Shown here: in pieces, positions 33,930 to 42,715 of the stretch
Position numbering within the stretch: the stretch's first letter is position 1
Layout of the letters: each line of letters begins with the position of its first letter
NCBI RefSeq assembly: GCF_004684805.1
Contig: NZ_SRID01000004.1
Location: 1-62,222, forward strand
Source: Streptomyces palmae
GTDB lineage: Bacteria > Actinomycetota > Actinomycetes > Streptomycetales > Streptomycetaceae
Reading direction: 5' to 3'
DNA length: 62,222 bases
The notes under the pieces: generated by a model
Database searches by the model: none
Told to the model about the DNA's origin: nothing
The model's input: only the letters and a program-made list of their open reading frames with translations
Program-made: the position numbers and the translations under genes

Positions 33930-34766
33930 TCAGCCGGTGAGCCACGGCGCCTCGGGGAGCTTCGCGCGGCTGTCGTGCCCGGAGAACTCCAGGGTGGTCG
34001 GGGTCCCCAGGCCCGGCATCCGCATCGTCACCTTCCGCAGGCCGCCGTCACCGTCGACCCAGTACGTCAGCGGGGACCGTTCGCCGGCGGACCCCGCCTT
34101 GGGTGTGGTCCCCTGGGCGCGCGGCCCGGCGAACCGGTCGTAGTCGCGGCCGTCGATGCGGTCGCTCCCCAGCCGGCGCGCTCCCGACTGGGCCAGCAGC
34201 AGGGGGTTGTCGGGGCGGTCGGCGCCGAGCCCGATCAGCAACTGGAGACCGGCGTCCAGGGGATCGGTGGTGTAGGAGCGCGGGGACCAGGCCGAGCGCG
34301 GAAGGCGTTCGGCCTGCTGCCAGGGCGGGCTCTTGTCGCCCTTCCGCGCGGGGGCCAGGCCGAGGCCGCCGGTGTCCCAGACGATCAGGCCGCGGTCGAG
34401 CCGCTCGGCGGAGGACCCGCCGGCTTCGGCGGAGCCGGCGGCTCCGGAAGCCCCGGTGACCTGGTAACTCCCCACGCCCCGGCGGGACCGGTAGTCCACG
34501 ACCCCTTCGACCCGCACCACCACTCCGCCGCCCTCGGTGGCGGTCAGGCTCACCTCCACCGGACTGGCCTGGTACAGATTCAGCCGCGACAGCGCCAGTC
34601 GGGACGCCTCCTCCGTCGTCACCGGACGCTCGGTGGTGCCATCGGACAGGGTCCGGTAGGCGGCCAGGCCGCCCACCGCGGCCCCGCACACCGCGACCGC
34701 GATCAGTGTTCTGAACCAGAGGGTCCGACGCGGCGTACGGCCGCTGGTCTTCCTCTTCCGAGCCAT
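33930..34766 (-). CDS. Membrane-anchored protein of unknown function
   Basis: A 278-residue protein with a basic start (MARKRKTSGRTPRRT), one N-terminal membrane segment (LIAVAVCGAAVGGLAAY) and an extracytoplasmic remainder. It begins its soluble part with TTEEASRLALSRLNLYQASP and contains regular beta-strand stretches ending with YWVDGDGGLRKVTMRMPGLG and PTTLEFSGHD. The layout recalls LppX/LprG-like lipid carriers, but there is no lipobox and I do not assign that function. It follows the SdrD-like gene by 116 bases, separated by a strong hairpin, and could still be functionally connected to the cell surface. Confidence 0.65.
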   Translation of the reverse strand: MARKRKTSGRTPRRTLWFRTLIAVAVCGAAVGGLAAYRTLSDGTTERPVTTEEASRLALSRLNLYQASPVEVSLTATEGGGVVVRVEGVVDYRSRRGVGSYQVTGASGAAGSAEAGGSSAERLDRGLIVWDTGGLGLAPARKGDKSPPWQQAERLPRSAWSPRSYTTDPLDAGLQLLIGLGADRPDNPLLLAQSGARRLGSDRIDGRDYDRFAGPRAQGTTPKAGSAGERSPLTYWVDGDGGLRKVTMRMPGLGTPTTLEFSGHDSRAKLPEAPWLTG

Positions 34767-34801
34767 GCAGTCGCCTTCTCTTCTCGGTCGGTCACGCAGG
34801 A

Positions 34802-34838
34802 GGGCGGGTTCGCGAACCGCTGGTCCGCGAACCCGCCC
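34802..34838. terminator. Terminator hairpin, 13-bp perfect stem
   Basis: GGGCGGGTTCGCG (34802-34814) and CGCGAACCCGCCC (34826-34838) are exact inverted repeats with an 11-base loop, just past the stop of the minus-strand surface-protein gene. Confidence 0.7.
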
Positions 34839-34882
34839 GATCCGGCCCGGAGGTCACCGGTACCGGTCGCCCCGCTCGGGAG

Positions 34883-37642
34883 CTAGAGGTGCTGCGCCCT
34901 TCGTCTGCGCACCAGCAGGACCAGTGCCGCACCGAGCGCGGTGAGCGCGGCACAGCCGGCCATGGCCAGCGGAACCATCCGGCTCATGCCGGTGGTCGCC
35001 AGGTGCGAGCCGGGCGCCGGGCCCGGTGCCTGCGGGGTGCCCGGGCTGTTCGGGGTGCCCGGGGTGTTCGGTGCCGGCGTCGACGGTGGCGGTGTCGGCT
35101 TGGGATCGGGCAACCGTCGGTTGACCGCTGTCACTGAGACCCCGGCGTCGAGATTCTCCGAGGTCAGAACCAGCGGCCCGAACACCGGCTCGTCCGGTGC
35201 GGCGTATCCCGCGGGTGGGCTGACCTCCTGCCAGTAGTACGTCGCCGGCAGCCCGGTGCCCTGGCAGATGCCGTCCTTCCCGGTCGTACAGGGTTTGTCG
35301 ACCCGGGTGTCCGGCTCCGTCCCGGTGGTCTGCAGGCCCTCGGAGTCGTTGCTCTCCTTCCAGAGCTGGAAATTCGCCCCGGCCAGCGGCTTGCCGTCCT
35401 GGTCGTGCTTGACCAGGCGCAGCACGCCCTCCTGTTGCCGGAAGCCGAAGTCGTAGGTGTGGTCGTTCTCGCCCGGCCCCCCGGTGGTCAGCGCCCGCTC
35501 CGGGAACTTCCCACCGCTGGGGACGACGCCCTTGGAATCGACGAAGTGGTTGTCGCCGACGTCCGCGTCCGTGGGGACCCACTGGTAGAGCGGGCCTTCC
35601 TTGGCGTAGTCGGCCGGGTTGTCGAGGCGGACGGTGTACTTGGTCCTCGGCTTGAGGCCGCCGGTGACATTGGAGTCGTCGAAGTAGTACTCGCCGCGCG
35701 CCGTCGTCTTGGTCGTCCCCACCACCTTGCCCGAGGCGTCGTACAGGTGGACGGTCACCCCCGCGACCGGGCGCTGGCCCGGACCCTGGATGCCCTTGCG
35801 CTCGGGGTCGTACCAGACCCGGTTGCCGATCTGGAGCGGGGCCTGGTCGCAGAGCACCTCCAGGTCGCCCATCGAGGCGCCCTTGCCGAACGGGGCGGTG
35901 GCCCCCGGCGGGTTGAGGCGCAGGCCGCTCTTCGGGTCCTGCTTGCCGTCGCGCTGGAGGAAGGCGGTGCCGTACCCGAAGGCGGTCTTGTTGGGGTCGA
36001 AGCCGGAGGTCGCGATGGTGTTCTCCACCCTGGAGAACGCGATGCCCGCGAAGTCCGCGTTGTGGTGGCCGCCCCAGCTGGTGTCGAAGAAGCGGGTGCC
36101 CCGGGGGGAGAGCCCGCAGCCGTTGTTGGTGTCCATCACGTACTCCCCGCCCGCCAGGCACGCCTTGTTCAGGTCGCCGCCCGACATGATCTGGCCGGGT
36201 GTGTTGGGCAGGGCGCCGGCCGGGGCGCGATCGCCGAAGCGGTCGCGGAAGGCCAGCAGCATGGAGCCGTCGGTCTCGAAGTCGATCTCACCCAGCTCCG
36301 GTTCGGGCTGCGCCAGATAGGACCGGCATTCCTGACCGTTCTGCGAGGTCGGGAAGGTGTTGGTCCAGGGGAACCAGCCCGCCCCGTCGCAGGGGGGACC
36401 GCCGACCGTGGACTGGCGCGGATAGTCCAGCGGCTGGTTCAGCACCGGCTTCTGGAACGCTCCGGTGGCCAGGTCGAAGGGCATGACCACCGCGCGCAGG
36501 TCCGAGACCTTCCCGGTGGACTCGCCCGAGCACACCCCGCCGAGGTAGCCGAGGCCGTCGTGCAGACCGAGGCCGAACGGACGCCAGTCCACCGCCGCCG
36601 GACAGCCCGGGTCCGGGATGGCGGTGACGGCCTTCGGCGCCGCCGCGGTCGCCGCGGTGGCGTCGTAGCGGTAGAGCTTGCGGTTGTTGAGGTTGACGAC
36701 GAACAGGTCCCTGCCGTCATCGGTGATCTTGATGCCGCCCAGGCTCTCCTTGCCGGGCACGGGGAGGAACGCGTCGTCGGTACCCGAGCCGTGCGCCGTC
36801 GTCCCCGCGTCCGGGACGACGGTGAACAGCGTGGTCTTCTTCTGCGCGCTGTCGGTCACATAGATCCCCCCGGCGCCACCCGGACCGTAGTCCGTGGTGC
36901 GCTTCGCCAACGCCGAGGAGAACACCCGCTTGTCGGCCTTGTTCCACGCGATGCCGTACAGCGTGCCGGTCTCGGCGTTGGTGGCGACGTTCGTGACGTT
37001 GACGTCCACGCCGTCCTGACCGCGCGCGTCGTACGGGAAGGAGACCAGCGTGCGCTGCGTCCCGCCCTCACGCCTGGCGGCCTGGCAGGTCGTCACCAGT
37101 TTCGCGTTCTTCTGGCAGTAGTCGGCCGGATTCCACAGCCCGGTGGTGAACGCGACACTCTTCCCGCCGGAGAGATCGACGAACTCCTCGTTGCTGCTCA
37201 ACTGGTTGGGCGCGCCGTCCAGTCCCTGGCGCGAGGCGAAGGCCGGGAAGAGCACGCCCGGCTTCGGATTGTGCACCTGTACCCGGTACTTGCCGCTGGT
37301 GGCCTTCCCCTCCTCCGGAGTCAGCGTCACGGTGCCGTCGGCCGCCGTGGTTCCCTCGACGCCTTCCCCGGCGTCGTCGGTGAGGGTCACCTTGACGCCC
37401 GCGATGCCCGGTTCCAGCGCGGGCGTCCACACACCGCTGGTGTCCACGGCCCGGATCACCCGGACCGTCACCGACCCGTCCCCCGCCTGGGAGTGTGCCG
37501 TCGGCGCCAGGGCCAACGAGCCACCACCTAATACCAAGGTGAGCGCGGCCACTGAGCCGACGGTGCGGCGACCGGGCGCGCCCGACCACCGCCGACGCGG
37601 CTGGGGCGCGGCTCCCTTCGCTTGTTCATTTGTAGATGTCAT
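34883..37642 (-). CDS. SdrD-like surface protein with LAxTG sortase signal
   Basis: A 919-residue cell-wall protein. N-terminal signal (VAALTLVLGGGSLALAPTAH), an early Cna-B/SdrD-like repeat (GIAGVKVTLTDDAGEGVEGT), a long central propeller-like part (residues about 190-560) including FLPVPGKESLGGIKITDDGR, a clear SdrD-B domain (IGNRVWYDPERKGIQGPGQR then PVAGVTVHLYD), a collagen-binding-type repeat (LRLVKHDQDGKPLAGANFQL), a Pro/Thr-rich spacer and a sorting signal SHLATTG, membrane helix and RRRRAQ. LAxTG is the class E sortase motif of actinobacteria. The similar proteins of streptomycetes are annotated as SdrD-like; the ligand is unknown. Confidence 0.85.
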   Translation of the reverse strand: MTSTNEQAKGAAPQPRRRWSGAPGRRTVGSVAALTLVLGGGSLALAPTAHSQAGDGSVTVRVIRAVDTSGVWTPALEPGIAGVKVTLTDDAGEGVEGTTAADGTVTLTPEEGKATSGKYRVQVHNPKPGVLFPAFASRQGLDGAPNQLSSNEEFVDLSGGKSVAFTTGLWNPADYCQKNAKLVTTCQAARREGGTQRTLVSFPYDARGQDGVDVNVTNVATNAETGTLYGIAWNKADKRVFSSALAKRTTDYGPGGAGGIYVTDSAQKKTTLFTVVPDAGTTAHGSGTDDAFLPVPGKESLGGIKITDDGRDLFVVNLNNRKLYRYDATAATAAAPKAVTAIPDPGCPAAVDWRPFGLGLHDGLGYLGGVCSGESTGKVSDLRAVVMPFDLATGAFQKPVLNQPLDYPRQSTVGGPPCDGAGWFPWTNTFPTSQNGQECRSYLAQPEPELGEIDFETDGSMLLAFRDRFGDRAPAGALPNTPGQIMSGGDLNKACLAGGEYVMDTNNGCGLSPRGTRFFDTSWGGHHNADFAGIAFSRVENTIATSGFDPNKTAFGYGTAFLQRDGKQDPKSGLRLNPPGATAPFGKGASMGDLEVLCDQAPLQIGNRVWYDPERKGIQGPGQRPVAGVTVHLYDASGKVVGTTKTTARGEYYFDDSNVTGGLKPRTKYTVRLDNPADYAKEGPLYQWVPTDADVGDNHFVDSKGVVPSGGKFPERALTTGGPGENDHTYDFGFRQQEGVLRLVKHDQDGKPLAGANFQLWKESNDSEGLQTTGTEPDTRVDKPCTTGKDGICQGTGLPATYYWQEVSPPAGYAAPDEPVFGPLVLTSENLDAGVSVTAVNRRLPDPKPTPPPSTPAPNTPGTPNSPGTPQAPGPAPGSHLATTGMSRMVPLAMAGCAALTALGAALVLLVRRRRAQHL

Positions 37643-37994
37643 CCCCTGCTCTCAGCGTTCAGAAGGGCCTGCAGGCCTGCTTCAGGGAGTACATAGAGAT
37701 ACGGAGAACCGCCTCGCCAGTGAGCTTAAAGGGGATTTGGTCAAGATCGTGACGGAATGGTGAACTCAGGCCCGTAGAATAGTTGTGCGACGCCCTCGGG
37801 TGCCTCGCGGACGGGGCGAACGGACCTTGCCACCTGCCGGTGCCGGGACGCCGAGGGGGCAGGGCGGCGGCGCCGAGGTGCGGGCCACCACCGCGGCGAA
37901 GGGGCTCGATCCGGCCACTCCTGGCTGTCTCCGGTCTTAAGATCAGGGGCTGTTGGGGATCATACGGCGACCCGTTCGGACAGGTGATGGTGGG
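37643..37994. other. Divergent regulatory region, less GC-rich than its surroundings
   Basis: About 350 bases between the surface-protein gene (minus) and the next plus-strand gene. Its composition is locally AT-richer around 37690-37790. A TTGACC on the minus strand near 37737 and TAGAAT at about 37774 on the plus strand could be promoter parts, but I see no complete pair in either direction. Confidence 0.35.
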
Positions 37995-38534
37995 ATGACC
38001 GCGGAAGCACTGGCGATCTTGAAGGCGGCCGGAGCGGAAGGCATCGAGCACCCCGGCGGAACACTGATGGCGCATCTGCGGCGGGTCAGCGCGCTTCTCG
38101 CCTCGTGGGGTGCTCGCCCGGCGCTGGTGTCGGCCGGGCTGTGTCACGCGTTCTACGGGACCGACGGGTTCCCGGTGGCGCTGCTGGACCTGGAACGCCG
38201 GGCGGAGCTGGTGGAGGCGATCGGCGCCGAAGCCGAGGAGCTCGTCTACTTCTACGCCTCCTGCGACCGCGCGTCCTCCCACCCCGGACTGACCGACGAG
38301 CCGAGTACCTTCGTGGACCGGTTCACCGGCGCACGGACGCGGCCGAGTATCGAAGCCCGTCGGGATTTCGCCGAACTCACCGCCGCCAACGAACTGGACA
38401 TCCTCGCGGTGAGCCCGCAGGCCCGCGTCCGCTACGGCGCGGACCTGCGCGACCTGTTCACCCGATGGCGCCCACTGCTGTCGGAGCCGGCCCGCGCGCA
38501 CTGCCGCAGCGTGCTGGGTGAGCCGGACCACTGA
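37995..38534 (+). CDS. DUF6817-like HD-type protein
   Basis: A 179-residue protein with a partly kept HD-domain layout: GIEHPGGTLMAHLRRVSALL near residue 18, where the family has its first His, and SAGLCHAFYGTDGFPVALLD, the H-x-x-Y-G-T block of DUF6817. Later, EELVYFYASCDRASSHPGL and FAELTAANELDILAVSP complete the fold. Catalytic activity is not established for this family. ATG at 37995 has no strong ribosome site. It stands alone between the surface-protein and haloperoxidase-like genes. Confidence 0.65.
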   Translation: MTAEALAILKAAGAEGIEHPGGTLMAHLRRVSALLASWGARPALVSAGLCHAFYGTDGFPVALLDLERRAELVEAIGAEAEELVYFYASCDRASSHPGLTDEPSTFVDRFTGARTRPSIEARRDFAELTAANELDILAVSPQARVRYGADLRDLFTRWRPLLSEPARAHCRSVLGEPDH

Positions 38535-38552
38535 CCCCACCACGGCCACACA

Positions 38553-38583
38553 GCCGGCACCGCGCATCGACGTGGGTGCCGGC
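38553..38583. terminator. Terminator hairpin after the DUF6817-like gene
   Basis: GCCGGCACC (38553-38561) and GGTGCCGGC (38575-38583) are exact inverted repeats with a 13-base loop, 18 bases after the stop. Confidence 0.55.
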
Positions 38584-38655
38584 GCATCGGCGAAGGCTCA
38601 CCGATGGTCTTCGACCGGCAGCGACCTGGCCTGCCCGGTCGACCCGGGGCCGGCG

Positions 38656-38688
38656 AGCGCCCGCCTACCCGTCGCGGTGGCGGGCGCT
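38656..38688. terminator. Terminator hairpin for the minus-strand haloperoxidase-like gene
   Basis: AGCGCCCGCC (38656-38665) and GGCGGGCGCT (38679-38688) are exact inverted repeats with a 13-base loop, just past the stop at 38713 on the minus strand. Confidence 0.55.
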
Positions 38689-38712
38689 GCCTGCCGGGGC
38701 GCCGTGGGTGCG

Positions 38713-40101
38713 CTACGAGCCCGCGGCGCGCATGGTGTGGCTGAAGACCCAGGTGGCGACGTTCTCCCCGAGCGCCAGTCCGTCACTCGCGTCCCACGGG
38801 TAGTGGACGCCGAGCCAGAGCCTGCTGTCCGCCTCCTCGCGCGCGGCCTGGCTGAAGCTGGTGAACGTGCGGGTCTTCACCGGAGACCTGGGCTCGTCGG
38901 TCGAGGCCGTGAAGGTGATGTTGTCGGTCTTGAAGTACTGCCGCATGATCCCCGCCCACGCGGCAGCGAAGGCGGCGTGACCGGACGCCCACGCCGGGAA
39001 GCACGGCGTCGTACCCGACAGCGGCTTCCAGCCGGTGTCCCCCAGACCCTCGCGGATGGCCGAGACCGGACGCCAGAGGTCGATCGGCGTCTGGTACTTG
39101 ACGTCCCACTCGGCGATGGCCGAGTCCGCCATCGCGACCGAGACCAGTGCGAACAGCCGGGCGTTCTGGTACGGGGTCAGCCCCCGGTCCCGGGAGACCC
39201 GGGCAGTGATGTCGAGCAGCTGCCCCGGCGGCTTGTAGGTGCCGTTGGCGTCGTTGGCCCAGAACCAGGCCGCCGCGGTCTGGTCGGTGGTGCGCGTCGT
39301 GGAGTTCTCGGCGCCCAGGGAACGCACCTGCTCCACCTGCGCGGCGTAGGAGGGACTGGCGAGCAGGCTGTCGTACGAGGAGTACGTCCCCGGTGTCGAC
39401 GGACGGTACTGGGAGCCGGAGGTCAGCGCCCACGGCTTGACCTTGCCCCACTCGGGGGTGGAGGCGTCGCTCGCCCGGGTGCACCCCGGGTCCGGAAGGT
39501 CGGGGTAGCTGGTGGGCAGCCAGGCACCGGGCTTGCCGTCGGCGGTGTACGCGGTCTGGTTCTCCGAGCCGTCGGCGTTGCGGAAGTTCCACATGTTGGT
39601 GACGATCGGTTTGACCACGGTCGCGTCGAGGAGGTCGAAGTCCGTGGGGTTGGTGCCGAACCGCTCCTTGAACTTGTTGTCCAGATAGGTCGTCTGGTCG
39701 GGAAACAGCTTGAGCAGGATGTTGTAGGCGGTGCGGCCGATCAACCGCTCCTCCTCGCCCGGACCCTCCAGCAGCGCCGGGTAGTTGATCGCCTGGAGGT
39801 AGGGGTCGGAGGTCATGGTGTGCCAGCGGAGCTGGTAGGAGCTCTCGGCGTCGTAGATCGCCGCGTTCATCTCGGCCGCGGCCCGCGAGATCGGGCCCGG
39901 CGGACCTCCGGCCGTCCTGATCGCGCCGAGGAGTACGTTGTTCCAGTACAGGACCGGGTCACCGGTGTAGTTGGGGGCCGCCGAGGCCGACTGCGGGGTG
40001 AGGGCGAGCGCGCCCGCCGCCGTGGCGATCACGGTGGTGAGGGTCACCGCCTTGGCGCGCAGGGATCCGCGTCTTCTTCTTCTTCTTCCCATGCGGAACA
40101 T
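38713..40101 (-). CDS. Secreted vanadium-dependent haloperoxidase-like (PAP2) protein
   Basis: A 462-residue protein with a basic start (MGRRRRRRGSLRAK) and Sec-type signal ending ALTPQSASAAPN. The vanadate/phosphate-binding set of the family is readable: Lys and Arg in VKYQTPIDLWRPVSAIRE, S-G-H in PCFPAWASGHAAFAAA, and the Arg-His pair in DSRLWLGVHYPWDASDG. It may be a haloperoxidase or an acid phosphatase-like relative, since the fold is shared; residues that set halide choice cannot be read with confidence. ATG at 40101 has GAGG ten bases before it. It lies near other exported redox enzymes (DyP peroxidase). Confidence 0.85.
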   Translation of the reverse strand: MFRMGRRRRRRGSLRAKAVTLTTVIATAAGALALTPQSASAAPNYTGDPVLYWNNVLLGAIRTAGGPPGPISRAAAEMNAAIYDAESSYQLRWHTMTSDPYLQAINYPALLEGPGEEERLIGRTAYNILLKLFPDQTTYLDNKFKERFGTNPTDFDLLDATVVKPIVTNMWNFRNADGSENQTAYTADGKPGAWLPTSYPDLPDPGCTRASDASTPEWGKVKPWALTSGSQYRPSTPGTYSSYDSLLASPSYAAQVEQVRSLGAENSTTRTTDQTAAAWFWANDANGTYKPPGQLLDITARVSRDRGLTPYQNARLFALVSVAMADSAIAEWDVKYQTPIDLWRPVSAIREGLGDTGWKPLSGTTPCFPAWASGHAAFAAAWAGIMRQYFKTDNITFTASTDEPRSPVKTRTFTSFSQAAREEADSRLWLGVHYPWDASDGLALGENVATWVFSHTMRAAGS

Positions 40102-40619
40102 GCGGAACAGTTCCTCTCTGCCGATGTGTTTCGGTACGGAGGTGCTGTGCCTTGCGCGGGGCATTCTAGGCTCGGGCCCCTTCGGAGCACATCGGTGCCG
40201 GACGGCGGTCCGAACCGGCCGACTTCGGACCGGTCCCGCCCCGGTCCCCGCTCCTTCGGTCGACCGGGACACCATCCGCCGGGGACCTCCGGCGCCCGCG
40301 CGGGCCCTTGTCCCCGGCGGACGACCGCGCCTCGGACGCGGGCGGCAAGGTGACAGCGGACTCGGATGGCGTACGCGCCGTCGCCCATCCGGATGAGCGG
40401 GGCACTCCCCGGCGAGCGATCGCCACTGCTGCCGTTCGACGAGTCGTCGCCACCGCTGCCGTTGCCGCCGGCAACCCCTATCCTCGGTGACCCAGATAAG
40501 GTGAACGGACCTCACCCTGGGGCCGTCCGGACCAGTGGCCAGGGACCAACGGCCCATGCGGGCCGAGCGGGCCATGGGAGAGGGTGGTGTTCCAAGGCAT
40601 TGAGTACGTGGAGGCGACC
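40102..40619. other. Divergent intergenic region
   Basis: About 520 bases between the haloperoxidase-like gene (minus) and a stress-protein gene (plus) without a supported gene. It holds a possible DevR/OsdR-like box listed separately; other open frames are antisense noise. Confidence 0.4.
40542..40555. promoter_or_regulatory. Possible DevR/OsdR-like box upstream of a usp gene
   Basis: GGGACCAACGGCCC is an imperfect palindrome of the G-G-G-A-C-x-x-x-x-G-x-C-C-C style bound by dormancy/hypoxia regulators that control usp genes in actinobacteria. It lies 65 bases before the ATG at 40620. The match is by eye and short. Confidence 0.25.
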
Positions 40620-41495
40620 ATGACCAGCACCATCACCGTGGGACTCGACGGCTCGGACCACTCCCTGGCCGCGGCGGACTGGGCGGCGGACGAGGCCGCA
40701 CGCCGCGGCGCGCGGCTGCGCTTGGTCCACGCCTGGCTGTGGAACCCCCTCGACGTCGCCGTGGCCGCCGACCCCGATGTGCAGCAGCGCTGGGCCCGAA
40801 GCGTCCTGCGGGACGGCGAGTCCCGGGTCCGCGCCAACCACCCCGAGCTGGACGTCGTCGCCGAGCTGCTGGCCGAGGACCCGGTGCCCGGGCTGGTCGC
40901 CGCAGGCGCCGAGACCGACCTGCTGGTCCTGGGCTCGCGCGGGTACGGCACCGTACTGGGCTACCTGCTCGGCTCGGTCTCCCTGCGGGTTCTGCGCCAG
41001 GCCACCCGGCCGGTCGTGGTGGCCCGTCCGCCCCGTACCGACGACGGGCCGCGCAAGCTCGACGAGGTAGTCGTCGGTGTCGGTCCCACCGGATCCAGGG
41101 ACCGCGATGTCAACCCGGTCCTGGAGTTCGCCTTCGCGCAGGCGGCCGCCCGCGGTGCCACCCTGCGCGCCATCCGTGCCTGGACCATTCCTCCGGTCTT
41201 CGCCTGGAGCCCCGGCTCGATGATGCTGGCCGACGAGGCCGGCGGGCTCGAGCCCCGGCAGCGCCAGGAGCTGGCCGAGGCCCTGGAGCCGTGGCGCAAG
41301 GAATTCCCCCAGGTCGAGGTCGTCGAACACGTCGAGATCGGCTCCGCCCCGGAGGTCCTGGTCTCCAACAGCGGCCGGGCCGCCCTCATGGTCGTGGGGC
41401 AGCACAACCCCGGGGCCCGCATGCGGCGCGTGGGCTCCACCGTGCACGCCGTACTGCACCACGTCCCGGCCGCCGTGGCCGTCATCCCCAGCTGA
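40620..41495 (+). CDS. Universal stress protein, tandem UspA domains
   Basis: A 291-residue protein with two UspA domains (TITVGLDGSDHSLAAADWAA at the start and LDEVVVGVGPTGSRDRDVNP at about residue 143). Here the first domain keeps the ATP motif (VLGSRGYGTVLGYLLGSVSL), while the second has VVGQHNPGARMRRVGSTVHA, a diverged version; this is the reverse of the protein at 27770, where the second domain is the conserved one. ATG at 40620 has GGAGG six bases upstream. A perfect terminator follows directly. Likely a stationary-phase or low-oxygen protein. Confidence 0.9.
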   Translation: MTSTITVGLDGSDHSLAAADWAADEAARRGARLRLVHAWLWNPLDVAVAADPDVQQRWARSVLRDGESRVRANHPELDVVAELLAEDPVPGLVAAGAETDLLVLGSRGYGTVLGYLLGSVSLRVLRQATRPVVVARPPRTDDGPRKLDEVVVGVGPTGSRDRDVNPVLEFAFAQAAARGATLRAIRAWTIPPVFAWSPGSMMLADEAGGLEPRQRQELAEALEPWRKEFPQVEVVEHVEIGSAPEVLVSNSGRAALMVVGQHNPGARMRRVGSTVHAVLHHVPAAVAVIPS

Positions 41496-41501
41496 CCCCA
41501 G

Positions 41502-41528
41502 GTGGGCGGGCCCGCCGGGCCCGCCCAC
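41502..41528. terminator. Terminator hairpin, 12-bp perfect stem
   Basis: GTGGGCGGGCCC (41502-41513) and GGGCCCGCCCAC (41517-41528) are exact inverted repeats around GCC, six bases after the stress-protein stop. Confidence 0.78.
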
Positions 41529-41573
41529 GGGTGGCAGATCCCCGCGGCCGGCTACCGCGGACCCAGGTCCCGG

Positions 41574-41600
41574 GCGCTGCCGCGGAGGCGGCGGCAGCGC
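41574..41600. terminator. Second hairpin between convergent genes
   Basis: GCGCTGCCGC (41574-41583) and GCGGCAGCGC (41591-41600) pair perfectly around a 7-base loop; it lies 75 bases past the stop of the minus-strand acetyltransferase-like gene and may terminate it. Confidence 0.5.
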
Positions 41601-41674
41601 TGAGCCGATGTCAGGACCGCCGTCGTCTGCCCCGGCGGCAGCACCCGTACCGGCTACGTCGTCGCCGGCAGACC

Positions 41675-42016
41675 TCAGCGCCGCAGTTCGCCGTCCAGCC
41701 AGCTCAGGATCTCGGGGGTCACCGGATCGGTGATGTCGGCGAACTCCTCGTGCTTCTTGAGGAACTTGGCCACGTACGGGCAGACGGGGACGATCCGCTT
41801 CCCGGAGGCGCGTACATCGGTCAGGGCCTGCTCGACGAGGATGGAGGCGAGGCCCTGACCGGCGTAGCTGTCGTCGATCTCGGTGTGGAAGAAGACCCTG
41901 CGGTCCTCGCGGTCGCGGTAGGCGGTGAGGCCGGCGCGCTGCGCGTCGACCAGGATCTCGTAGCGGTGGCGGGCGTCGGCGCGGTGGACGACGGGGGCGG
42001 TGGCCTGCTCGCTCAT
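41675..42016 (-). CDS. Small GNAT-like acetyltransferase (YjdJ-type)
   Basis: A 113-residue protein with the compact GNAT fold of the YjdJ/Gcn5-related family: RYEILVDAQRAGLTAYRDRE, FFHTEIDDSYAGQGLASILV with the acetyl-CoA loop G-Q-G-L-A, and IVPVCPYVAKFLKKHEEFAD, the family's C-P-Y/F-x-x-x-x-x-K-K-H block. The acceptor is unknown. ATG at 42016 is clear of other frames. It lies alone, convergent with the stress-protein gene. Confidence 0.82.
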   Translation of the reverse strand: MSEQATAPVVHRADARHRYEILVDAQRAGLTAYRDREDRRVFFHTEIDDSYAGQGLASILVEQALTDVRASGKRIVPVCPYVAKFLKKHEEFADITDPVTPEILSWLDGELRR

Positions 42017-42515
42017 GGTGGGCCTTTCGGTGGGCGATTCGGTGGCGGGGCGGATTGCCGCGCGGGGTGAGGACGGCGCTGGGAAGGTGGGGCGCGGAGG
42101 CGGTCATCGGGGTACTCGTCGACGTGCCCCAAGCGGTCGGAGTCCTTCTCCCAACTCGGTGCGGGCCTCGATGAGGTCCTCGTGGCCGCGGACTGCGGTT
42201 TCTTCCCAGGTCAGAGGCCTGGTGGGCCATCTGCGGTCAGCATAACGCCAGCAGGTGCCCGGTCTGTTCCGGCGGACGGGCGGACGTTGCGGGACACCGT
42301 TCTCCACCCGGGCGGTACCCGCTCCGGTGCTCACCGAGGCCGTGCCGGCGGCGCCGGCCTACCAGGCCCGGCTACCATCCGATTGACGGCAGCCTCAGGC
42401 CGTCCCGGACACCGCGGCCCCGCGGGCGCTGCCGATCGACGTTGCGTTTCATGCCGACCGCCTACGTCCTGCGCGGTCTGGCGTGCGCGCGGTGAGAGTC
42501 CGCCCGCCCGGCAAG
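42017..42515. other. Non-coding stretch
   Basis: About 500 bases without a supported gene between the acetyltransferase-like gene and a broken phosphatase remnant. No clear hairpin or operator was found. Confidence 0.4.
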
Positions 42516-42529
42516 GCCACTGGGCCGGC

Positions 42530-42708
42530 ATCGTCGGCTTCGACGGCACCCTGGCCGACACCGGCGAGCTGCACCTCGGTGCTGTCCACCACGCCCTGAC
42601 CGACGCGGCGTCACCGTCCCGCGCGCCTGCCCGGCCTACGGGAACACTGACGAAGGCATCGTCGCGGCCCGCACCGCCGGCATGTACGTCATCGACGTGC
42701 GGGCCTGA
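42530..42708 (+). pseudogene. HAD-type phosphatase remnant
   Basis: Two short pieces of a HAD hydrolase lie together: GIVGFDGTLADTGELHLGAV then HHALTDA (motif I, with the first catalytic Asp present but the second replaced), and, in another frame, GVTVPRACPAYGNTDEGIVA followed by ARTAGMYVIDVRA, ending at the TGA at 42706-42708. The bulk of the protein between them is missing, so this is an internally deleted, frameshifted remnant of a beta-phosphoglucomutase-like gene. Confidence 0.6.
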
Positions 42709-42715
42709 CCCGGCA

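Noticed and set aside
34883..36161. Alternative minus-strand protein overlapping the SdrD-like gene
   Set aside because: It runs in another frame of the same strand, rich in Gly, Arg and Pro; the 919-residue frame has a signal peptide, repeats and sorting signal.
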